The position numbers and the translations under genes are program-made. DNA of 64,000 nt from Mercenaria mercenaria (lineage: Eukaryota > Mollusca > Bivalvia > Venerida > Veneridae), in assembly GCF_021730395.1 (NCBI RefSeq), contig NC_069364.1:81957501-82021500 (forward strand), read 5' to 3'. The notes under the pieces are model-generated. The model was given only the letters and a program-made list of their open reading frames with translations. It made no database searches and had not been told where the DNA came from. How positions within the stretch are numbered: the first letter of the stretch is position 1; each line of letters starts with the position of its first letter. This document shows positions 11,299 through 23,200 of the stretch, piece after piece.

Positions 11299-14200
11299 TT
11301 AATCAATCGCTTGAGCATCGTCGCAGATAAGACCCACTTCGTTGAAAATATCGGACAGCTCTGTTGGAATATCGTCGGGTAACTGGAAGCAAAGAAATAA
11401 TGTTGGATACGACTCTACATAAATTTCGATAACACTAGTAGCGGTAGACTTTTTGAAAGTAATTAACATTGGTGGTCAGAATCAGCAGTATGATTATATC
11501 TATTATTTAAAATGATTCAAGTACTGCTGATGGCAATATCTGAGTAAGCCTTTCAAAACCTTAAAAATATGGATGTAAGAAGTACTGGTACACAATAAAC
11601 TAAGCAACATCTTCAAAAGGGCAAGACGAACTCTGGAACAGTTGTACAAGGCGGAAGATAATTTTGTTTACTTACGCCTTTCTCCACTGCCTCATCCAAC
11701 TTATTGCAGAAGTTGAGTAGAGCATCTACTGCGTCATTCTCTTCGTCCTTTTTCTTTCCACCTTTCTTGTCTCCCTTTTTTCCTTCTTTCTTTCCAAACT
11801 ATATGATAGAAAGAATAATAATAATCATCATCATCATCATCATCATAATAATAATGATGATAATATTAAAAATAATTATAATGATGAAATAAAGCTGAGG
11901 TTAAAACAATATAAAATGTTTTATTCCGATATCAAGGTAAGAATACATGTTTTAAAATACTTTCATCAAATCTTTTATGACGTTTTCTTATTAACTGATT
12001 TGATTTTAAGCTTATTTACAATTGCCGGTATCCCATACGGGCGACTTCTGAAGAAGACTGTTAGTAATGTAAGTGGGAGGTCAGTGCAAAATAAGAAACT
12101 TCCTTGGTTCTTTAATTAGCCAGAATTAATCACCCTAGACACTAGTCTCTATATTAGTAGTTACAGTTGGCAGAGCGGGGACTTGAACTCATGACTTCTG
12201 TTTTCGGAAATACATTGTCAAGTTTGCGGAGAGTGAGAGCTGGTGTTCTTGAATGAATGGTATGTTGATCTTACAGACATATAAACAAAGAAGTTAGACT
12301 ATTTTAATTTTGTTTCACATTTTTTTTTCGTGCTTTTAAATGTAATTTACTCATTTCATACTTATTTAATTTTATAAACTCCTTCAGTGGTACTATCCAC
12401 AAGGAAAAGAGCAACGGTATTTCGTACTACTATTTCTGTAAATTACTGAAAACATACTGTAAAGACTAGGTTTGATTTTGGCCGAACTCGGCAGCACTAA
12501 ATGCAAAATGGCAAAACAATCTTAGCATAAATAAGGCTTTTTTGCACGACATTATCAGAACACGATAAGAAGTTGAAAACAAAGATTCATAACCAATTTC
12601 TTAAACGTCGGAGAGCTGAAGAACAAAAACCATTCGCAGGAGAGGTCGAAAATTACATTTACACATTTCGAACCATAAATACTATATGTATACTTGGGTA
12701 TTTCTGTAAGGCTTTTTTGTTAGATTAAAGTGTAAATTCCTCCAGTGCTGTCAGACGAGTTTCGTGGACTAAGTTGATGACATACTGAAAGACAGACGGA
12801 CGGACAGAAAGACAGATGGACAGCACTAAATCATGTCTACCAAACTGCATGCGGGTGACATAACAAAAGGTAGCAACAATTAATCGATTGCTTACAGTTT
12901 GTATCGAACCTTGGGTCTTTCTACCACTTTTGACATCACCTCCCTCTTCATTTTCCGTTTCCGAGTCTACGAATTCCAGAACGTCGTCACACACAGGCTC
13001 GAGGTCGGTAAACACACTGTCGTAATCGGGGTCAGTGTTAACGATGTCACCGTTTTCAAGGCCTTCGCATAGTCTTGCAAGAAGCTTTTCCGGACTCCCC
13101 TTGGGACTTTTGTCTCCTTTCTCATCCGAGTCTTCAGATTCGGATTCAGCAATTTCTTCAGCATCCTCACAGACAGGATCCACGGCTCGGAAAATGGCTA
13201 ACAGCTTTGAAGGAATATCGTCAGGTAGCTGAAAACACACAAACGAAGTGCTCAGTATTAAATACCATTGAATTAAACATCTCTCTACACTCTCAATTTT
13301 TACAACGCCGATACCAGTGAATTTTCTTTCAAGTTTTCTTTGTATAGAAGAAGTAATAAAAAGGAAAACATTACATACAAGAAATAGAAATCCGCATAAT
13401 TTTATGACACTTATTTCTATATAGAATGATTACTAGTAACATAGAAATTTTATTGTTCTACTATGTAACTCGCGAAAAAACAATCTAAAAGCCTAACGGT
13501 CAGGTAAGGTGATAGGTGACAACATAACTGGTAAATCTCAACTAAACGAAACATTTGTAGAATATAAAGACAAGATATACACGAGGACAGACGCATAAAG
13601 GGGATAATATTTACTTACGCCTTTCTCCATTGCATTCTCCAACTTCTCGCAGAAGCCAAGAAGAGCATCTACGGCGTCATTCTCTCCGTCATCTTCGCTG
13701 CTTTTGTCTTCTTCATTTCCATCTTTCTTGTCTCCCTTCTTTCCGACTTTCTTGTCTCCCTTTTTCCCTTCTTTCTTTCCAAACTTTATAATAAAATAAT
13801 TATTATAATAATAAAAAATATTAATGATAATAATAACAGAGAGGATACAAAACAATAATTGATAATAATTCTAAGGTAAAGCTGAGGTTGAAACAGTCTT
13901 AGATGTTTTATTTCGATTTCTACATTATAGTGCATTTGAACTCATGGCCCCTGTTTTCGAAAATATATTGTCAAGTTTAAAGCATTATATAGCGGATATT
14001 TTGCGGCCGGCGAGTGAGATCTTGTGTTCTTGCATTAATATTATGCTGACCTTGTAGACATATAAACAAAAAATATATAATATATTTTAACGTCTTATCT
14101 GAGCATTTGTATGCCATGTATTCATTTCATACTTCTGTACTATTATAATATCCTTTGATATTATTTACAAGGAAAAGAGCAACGATATTTCATACTATTA

Positions 14201-17200
14201 TTTCCATAAATCACTGAAAAACATATTGCAAAGACTATGTGTTGCTTTGAAAGAAATCGGACTCACTAAATGCAAGAAAAAGCAAGAAAAGCTTACAGGA
14301 TTTTTAGTACCATCCTCAAATCTCCGCCAGTTACTTAATCCTATATATATTCCCCGGACAAAATCTCAAAATTACCGACATGGCTATTTTGCCCGAAATG
14401 AGCATACCACGGTAAAGAAAAGATAAAAACTGAAACATTCTTTCAAAGATTTAAGATAATCAATTTCTGTTTCCACGGAGAGGTAAAGAACGAAAACCAT
14501 TTGGAGGGGGGGGGGGGGGGGGGGGGGGGTCAAAAGATTAATTTGATTAACATAGTTTAAGCCATAAATACTATAATGTGTATATTGGAGTATTTCTGTG
14601 AGGCTTTTTCTTTGATTAAAGAGTAATTTCCTAAAATTATGACATACAGAAAGACAGACAGAAGGACAGATTCTTACCCAACTGAATGAGGGAGCAATTA
14701 TAAAGGTAGCAAAGCAACTATGAATCGATAAGAAAAGGCTTACAGTTTGTATTTAACCTTGGGTCTCTCTACCGTTTTTGACATCACCTCCCTCTTCATT
14801 TTCCATTTCCGAGTCTACGAATTCCAGAACGTCGTCACACACAGGCTCAAGGTCGGTAAACACACTGTCGTAATCGGGGTCAGTATTAGCAATGTCACCG
14901 TTTTCAAGACCTTCGCATAGTCTTACAAGAAGCTTTTTCGGACTTCCCTTGGGGCTTTTGTCACCTTTCTCATCCGAGTCTTCAGATTCGGATTCAGCAA
15001 TTTCTTCAGCATCCTCACAGATAGGATCCACGGATCGGAAAATGGCTAACAGCTCTGAAGGAGTATTGTCAGGTAACTGAAAACACACAAACGAAGTGCT
15101 CAATATTAAAAACCATTGAATTAAACATCTCTGTACACTTTTTAAAAATGTTTACATCACCGATACCAATGGATTTTCTATCAAGTTCTCTTTATATAGA
15201 AGATGTAATAAAAAGTAAAACACTACATACAAGGAATAGAAATCCTCGTAATTTTATGACACTTATTTCTATATAAAATGATTCAGATAGAAATTTTACT
15301 GTTCTGCTGTGTACAACAACTACATTTGTATTTTGATAAGGGTTCACTGTAACATCAGTTACATAACTCGCCAAAATAGTCTAAAAGCCTAACGGTCAGT
15401 CAAGGTGATAAGTGACAACATAACTGGTAAATCTCAAATAAACGAACCATTTGAATAATATAAAGGCAAGATATACACGGAAACCGACGCATAAAGGGGA
15501 TAATATTTACTTACGCCTTTCTCCAATGCATTCTCCAACATCTCGCAGAAGCCAAGAAGAGCATCTACGGCGTCATTCTCTCCGTCATCTTCGCTGCTTT
15601 TGTCTTCTTCATTTCCATCTTTCTTGTCTCCCTTCTTTCCGTCTTTCTTGTCTCCCTTTTTCCCGTCTTTCTTTCCAAACTTTATAATAAAATAATCATT
15701 ATAATAATAAAAAATATTAATGATAATAATAACAGAGAGGATACAAAACAATAATTGATAATAATTCTAAGGTAAAGCTGAGGTTGAAACAGTCTTAGAT
15801 GTTTTATTTCGATTTCTACATTATAGTGCATTTGAACTCATGGCCCCTGTTTTCGAAAATATATTGTCAAGTTTAAAGCATTATATAGCGGATATTTTGC
15901 GGCCGGCGAGTGAGATCTTGTGTTCTTGCATTAATATTATGCTGACCTTGTAGACATATAAACAAAAAAATATATATATATTTTAACGTCTTATCTGAGC
16001 ATTTGTATGCCATGTATTCATTTTATACTTCTGTACTATTATAATATCCTTTGATACTATTTACAAGAAAAAGAGCAACGATATTTCGTACTATTATTTC
16101 CATAAATCACTGAAAAATATATTGCAAAGACTATGTGTTGCTTTGAAAGAAATCGGACTCACTAAATGCATGAAAAAGCAAGAAAAGCTTACAGGATTTT
16201 TAGTACCATCCTCAAATCTCCGCCAGTTACTTAATCCTATATATATTCCCCGGACAAAATCTCAAAATTACCGACATGGCTATTTTGCCCGAAATGAGCA
16301 GACCACGGTAAAGAAAAGATAAAAACTGAAACATTCTTTCAAAGATTTAAGATAATCAATTTCTGTTCCCACGGAGAGGTGAAGAACGAAAACCATTTGG
16401 AGGAGGGGTCAAAAGATTAATTTGGTTAACATAGTTTAAGCCATAAATACTATAATGTGTATATTGGAGTATTTCTGTGAGGCTTTTTCTTTGATTAAAG
16501 TGTAATTTCCTAAAATTATGACATACAGAAAGACAGACAGAAGGACAGATTTTTACCCAACTGAATGAGGGAGCAATTATAAAGGTAGCAAAGCAACTAT
16601 GAATCGATAAGAAAAGGCTTACAGTTTGTATTTAACCTTGGGTCTCTCTACCGTTTTTGACATCACCTCCCTCTTCATTTTCCATTTCCGAGTCTACGAA
16701 TTCCAGAACGTCGTCACACACAGGCTCAAGGTCGGTAAACACACTGTCGTAATCGGGGTCAGTATTAGCAATGTCACCGTTTTCAAGACCTTCGCATAGT
16801 CTTACAAGAAGCTTTTTAGGACTTCCCTTGGGGCTTTTGTCACCTTTCTCATCTGAGTCTTCAGATTCGGATTCAGCAATTTCTTCAGCATCCTCACAGA
16901 TAGGATCCACGGATTTGAAAATGGCTAACAGCTCTGAAGGAGTATTGTCAGGTAACTGAAAACACACAAACGAAGTGCTCAATATTAAAAACCATTGAAT
17001 TAAACATCTCTGTACACTTTTTAAAAATGTTTACATCACCGATACCAATGGATTTTCTATCAAGTTCTCTTTATATAGAAGATGTAATAAAAAGTAAAAC
17101 ATTACATACAAGGAATAGAAATCCTCGTAATTTTATGACACTTATTTCTATATAAAATGATTCAGATAGAAATTTTACTGTTCTGCTGTGTACAACAACT

Positions 17201-20200
17201 ACATTTGTATTTTGATAAGGGTTCACTGTAACATCAGTTACATAACTCGCCAAAATAGTCTAAAAGCCTAACGGTCAGTCAAGGTGATAAGTGACAACAT
17301 AACTGGTAAATCTCAAATAAACGAACCATTTGAATAATATAAAGGCAAGATATACACGGAAACCGACGCATAAAGGGGATAATATTTACTTACGCCTTTC
17401 TCCAATTCATTCTCCAACTTCTCGCAGAAGCCAAGAAGAGCATCTACGGCGTCATTCTCTCCGTCATCTTCGCTGCTTTTGTCTTCTTCATTTCCATCTT
17501 TCTTGTCTCCCTTCTTTCCGTCTTTCTTGTCTCCCTTTTTCTCGTCTTTCTTTCCAAACTTTATAATAAAATAATCATTATAATAATAAAAAATATTAAT
17601 GATAATAATAACAGAGAGGATACAAAACAATGATTGATAATAATTCTAAGGTAAAGCTGAGGTTGAAACAATCTTAGATGTTTTATTTCGATTTCTACAT
17701 TATAGTGCATTTGAACTCATGGCCCCTGTTTTCGAAAATATATTGTCAAGTTTAAAGCATTATATAGCGGATATTTTGCGGCCGGCGAGTGAGATCTTGT
17801 GTTCTTGCATTAATATTATGCTGACCTTGTAGACATATAAACAAAAAATATATAATATATTTTAACGTCTTATCTGAGCATTTGTATGCCATGTATTCAT
17901 TTTATACTTCTGTACTATTATAATATCCTTTGATACTATTTACAAGGAAAAGAGCAACGATATTTCGTACTATTATTTCCATAAATTACTGAAAAACATA
18001 CTGCAAAGACTATGTGTTGCTTTGAAAGAAATCGGACTCACTAAATGCATGAAAAAGCAAGAAAATCTTACAGGATTTTTAGTACCATCCTCAAATCTCC
18101 GCCAGTTACTTAATCCTATATATATTCCCCGGACAAAATCTCAAAATTACCGACATGGCTATTTTGCCCGAAATGAGCAGACCACGGTAAAGAAAAGATA
18201 AAAACTGAAACATTCTTTCAAAGATTTAAGATAATCAATTTCTGTTCCCACGGAGAGGTAAAGAACGAAAACCATTCGGAGGAGGGGTCAAAAGATTAAT
18301 TTGGTTAACATAGTTTAAGCCATAAATACTATAATGTGTATATTTGAGTATTTCTGTGAGGCTTTTTCTTTGATTAAAGTGTAATTTCCCAAAATTATGA
18401 CATACAGAAAGACAGACAGAAGGACAGAATTCTACCCAACTGAATGAGGGAGCAATTATAAAGGTAACAAAGCAACTATGAATCGATAAGAAAAGGCTTA
18501 CAGTTTGTATTGAACCTTGGGTCTCTCTACCGTTTTTGACATCACCTCCCTCTTCATTTTCCATTTCCGAGTCTACGAATTCCAGAACGTCGTCACACAC
18601 AGGCTCAAGGTCGGTAAACACACTGTCGTAATCGGGGTCAGTATTAGCAATGTCACCGTTTTCAAGACCTTCGCATAGTCTTACAAGAAGCTTTTTAGGA
18701 CTTCCCTTGGGACTTTTGTCACCTTTCTCATCCGAGTCTTCAGATTCGGATTCAGCAATTTCTTCAGCATCCTCACAGATAGGATCCACGGATTTGAAAA
18801 TGGCTAACAGCTCTGAAGGAGTATTGTCAGGTAACTGAAAACACACAAACGAAGTGCTCAATATTAAAAACCATTGAATTAAACATCTCTGTACACTTTT
18901 TAAAAATGTTTACATCACCGACACCAATGGATTTCCTATCAAGTTTTCTTTATATAGAAGATGTAATAAAAAGTAAAACATTACATACAAGGAATAGAAA
19001 TCCTCGTAATTTTATGACACTTATTTCTGTATAAAATGATTCAGATAGAAATTTTATTGTTCTGCTGTGTACAACAACTACATTTGTATTTTGATAAGGG
19101 TTCACTGTAACATCAGTTACATAACTCGCCAAAATAGTCTAAAAGCCTAACGGTCAGTCAAGGTGATAAGTGACAACATAACTGGTAAATCTCAAATAAA
19201 CTAAACATTTGAATAATATAAAGGCAAGATATACACGGAAACCGACGCATAAAGGGGATAATATTTACTTACGCCTTTCTCCAATTCATTCTCCAACTTC
19301 TCGCAGAAGCCAAGAAGAGCATCTACGGCGTCATTCTCTCCGTCATCTTCGCTGCTTTTGTCTTCTTCATTTCCATCTTTCTTGTCTGCCTTTTTTCCGT
19401 CTTTCTTTCCAAACTTTTTAATAAAAATAATCATCATAATGATAAAAAATAATACTGATAATAATAAGCAATAATAGAAAATGATAATTGATAATAATTC
19501 TAAAGTAAAGCTTAGGTTGAAACAATCTTAAATGTTTTATTCCGATATCCAAGTTATATTACATGTTTTAAAATTCTTTTAGCATATCTTTGTTAAGTGT
19601 CTTTATTAACAGATTTGTTTGTAAGCTTATTTACAGTCGCCATCGGTATTCCCTACCGGCGATTCTTGCTGAAGGTTTAAGTAACTTTTGTTGGAGGACA
19701 GTGCAAGATAAGACGATGCTCCAAATCCAGAACCTTGCCTGGTACTTTAATTAGGCGGGTGTAATCAACCTAGACGAAACATTTATCTGTATATTAGTAG
19801 TTTTAGATGGCGGAGCGGGGATTTGAACTCACAATCCCTATTTTCGAAAATGTATTGTCAAGTTTTTATGCATTACATAATTATATAGAATTTATTTGTT
19901 CGCGGCGAGTGAGATCTGGTGTTCTTGAATGAATGGTATGTTGATCTTACAGACATTTAAACAAAGAAATTAGAATATTTCATTTTGTGTCACGCCTTTT
20001 CCGTGGTTTATTATGTCATTTACTTATTTTGTACTTCGGTACAATTACAAAATTAATTGAGGCTATTTACAAGGAAAGGAGCAACAATATTTCATATATA
20101 TGTGTAAAGACTATATGTGACTTTGGCCGGAATCGGGCCCATTAAATGCAAATAGTGCAAGACAGTCTTATAGGTAGAACCTTCATTTCCCGGAAGAGAT

Positions 20201-23200
20201 CTCAAAATTACCCACAGTATGGCTATTTTGACCGAAATTACCAGAACACAACAAAACAAGAGCACCGCATTGCAGAGCAACACATGCCCGATGGCATGAC
20301 CTTTGACCCGCAAGTGTGGCCTTGCCTTGTAGCTAGCCATCCAGAACATGTGCTCTGTACATCGTTTCGATGTGGTGAACATTTAAATAAAGTTTCTTTG
20401 AAATCTTCCAAGGGAATCAAAGGTTACAGAGCAATGACCTTTGACCCCTAAATGTGACCTTGGCCTTGAAGCGAGACATCCAGAACATGCGCTCTGCATG
20501 TCGTCTCGATGTGATGAACATGTGTGCTAAGTTTCTTTACAATCCTTCAAGCAGTTTAAGAGTTACAGAGAGGACACAAGTGTGACATTGACCTGACCTT
20601 GAAGTGAGCCTTCCCCAATATGTGCTCTGCATGTCGTCCCAATGTGGTTTACATTGGTATGAAGTTGTTTTCTTTAAATCCTGCAAAGGGTCCAAGAGTT
20701 ATGGAACGGACACGAAATTGTTAACGGACGGACAGACGGGCGGGCATACGGACACCGGGAGTATAACGTAGTAAGTCCCTTCGGGCGTAAAAAAAGGTGA
20801 AAACTTAAACATTCCTTCAAAGATTGATAATCAATTTAATTGCCATCGGAGAGGTTGAGACAAAAAAATTGCCGGAGGGGTCGAAAAAAATACAGCAATA
20901 AGTAATATGTGTGTATCGGAGTATTCGTCCTGAGTGTATAAGAAAAGAAAATGATAGGTTTGCAGGAGGGGTCGAAAATCATATTCGCTTAATTTAGGTA
21001 AAAAATGCCATTACAATGTAAATCTGTTATGTTTTCCCGTCAAAATGTGGAGCGTGAAGGAAATATGTAGCTACTGAATAATTCAAACTAGAATAAAAAA
21101 TGCATCATCTGTGAACTTGTAAAGGTATTTATTCATTTAAAAATGCCTTAAGGGTTCGTTCTGAAAACATTTACTCCATCTCATTTAAATACGTAAAGAA
21201 AACAAAACACTAGTATTTTGAAATTTGCTTTATTGTCAGCTCAAATGTTTTATATCTGAAAATAATATTTTGACTTATTTTTTCCCTTTCTAAGAAGTAT
21301 TACCTTTCAACGTTTTGCTGCGCGTGTCTAAAATTAACAGATGTTGTTGATTATAAAAAAAATTGCAAACTTACATTTTGTATTGAAGCACTGACATCGT
21401 TATTACCATCATTATTATCACCGCCTTCCTCTTGCGAATCTACGAATTCCAGAAGGTCGTCACACACTGGCTCGAGATCGGTAAACACACCGTCGTAGTT
21501 GGGGTCAGTGTTAGCGATGTCACCGTTTTCAAGGCCATCGCATAGTTTTACAAGAAGTTTTTCCGGACCTCTCTTCTGAGTTTTACCGCCCTTGTCGCCC
21601 TTTCCTTCATCATTCCCATTTTCGTTTTTCTGTTCATATATTATATTCTTTGAAATAGTGTTATTATAACTGTACCGTATTCCGCAATATTCCGAAATCT
21701 TTTGGATTTCCCAAGGCCGCTGGATCACACGGGCTGCTTGCGGTTCGGTCTTACAACTGCTCTCGTTAATATATAATTGCAAAAATTGAAAATAAAAATT
21801 TGGGTAATGCCAGATATACTTTCTTGGGTGCTGTCAGAAATATTTTGTTATGTACCGTTTTCTTAATTCAACAAAATATTGTTATTCAATGAAATGATGA
21901 TACTCATCGTCTTTTTTGTGAGAACTATAACATTTTCTGTCTTTATATATCTTATATTATTTATTTGGAAGACTCCCTCTATACTGTATAGGTAATCTAA
22001 CAGGGGACAACCTTAGTCTTGATCATGCTAATCTGAATTTCTTTATACTGATAGATAATTACTGAAACAGAACTCAAATGTATTATTTTAAGGTAGTGCT
22101 CGAATCATTAAAAGCCGCACCATGAGAAAACCAACATAGTGATTTTGCATCCGCGCAGTCTGGTCAGGATCCATGCTGTTCGCTAACGGTTTCTCTAATT
22201 TCAATAGACTTTGAAAGCGAACAGCATGGATCCTGACCAGACTGCGACCAGACCAAGATATTTGAATTGCTAACTATGGCAAGCACAAAATTTATGTATC
22301 TGAAAATAATATTTTGGTAAAGTCTTTCCTTAAAAATAATACTTTTGTCTTTTTGGTAGTAACAATTACTTTCCAATTTTGTCATTATTCATCTAAAACA
22401 TTTAAAATTAATATTCTTGCAAACCCTGTGCTGTTTCCGAAAATAAAATAATAGCATGCTACCAATATCTGACCCGCACCATGAGAAAACCAACATAGTG
22501 CGTTTGCGACCAGCATAGATCCAGACCAGACTGCGCATCCATGCTGTTCGCTTTCAAAGCCTATTGCAATAAGAGAAACTGTTAGCGAACAGCATGGATC
22601 CAGACAAGCCTGAGCGTCTGCGCGGATGCGCAGGCTGGTCTGGATCCATGCTGATCGCAAACGCACTATGTTGGTATTCTCATGGCGGGGCTCATCTGTC
22701 CCTTTTCAATGCCTAAATTTGTCAATCAAGTTACTAAATGAAACTTGTCTTAGCACGAGCGAGCAGAGAAATTCACTTAAGGAATCTTAATTTTGAATTA
22801 ATATTATTATCTGTAAATACCATTATCTATGTTCAATATGTGTACAATTTTGGTCCTCGAAATTGCGGAAATTTTTATTCAAATATATTGTTATAACTAA
22901 CCAAGATATCACAACATGAAATCACAAAGGCAACAGCTGAAATTTACAATGTTGCTAATAATTTCGTACCTACTTGTTGTCAATATATATATTTAAAATC
23001 TTCAGAGATATGTGTAACCAAATACTCTAAACGAAATAGCTGAAACAATGCTTTGTTATATGATAGGTAGCCTTCAAACCAGTTTTTTTTTTCATAAATC
23101 TCATACTACTCACATTTCTGTTAAAAGGACATTGGTTAATATCATTCTTTTTGGGACACTATATAACAACACAGTTAAAGAAAAGAGATTGTTATCGGTT

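Larger units (their letters stand above)
12682..19413. repeat. tandem genomic duplication, 1,879-bp period
   Basis: Units containing one A exon, one B exon and both introns repeat with exact 1,879-bp offsets between 14744, 16623 and 18502 (B) and between 15515, 17394 and 19273 (A). By eye the three units differ by only scattered substitutions even in introns. A fourth unit at 12.9-13.8 kb is more diverged. The introns share SINE-like debris ('catttgaactcatggcccctg') that predates the duplication. Confidence 0.75.

Noticed and set aside
11299-19413. Reading the A-B pairs as four or five separate tandem genes
   Set aside because: No start codon or signal peptide precedes each pair, the exons are bounded by splice sites in phase 0, and only one signal exon and one terminal exon exist. 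Not fully excluded, because two B exons end in TAA.
20092-20451. Overlapping ORFs of 96-101 codons on both strands
   Set aside because: They lie largely in a Helentron-like element with 'gacctttgaccc' repeats and have no splice context.
22164-22666. Minus-strand ORFs of 73 and 93 codons
   Set aside because: Produced by palindromic MITE sequence with repeated 'ggatccatgctg' words.
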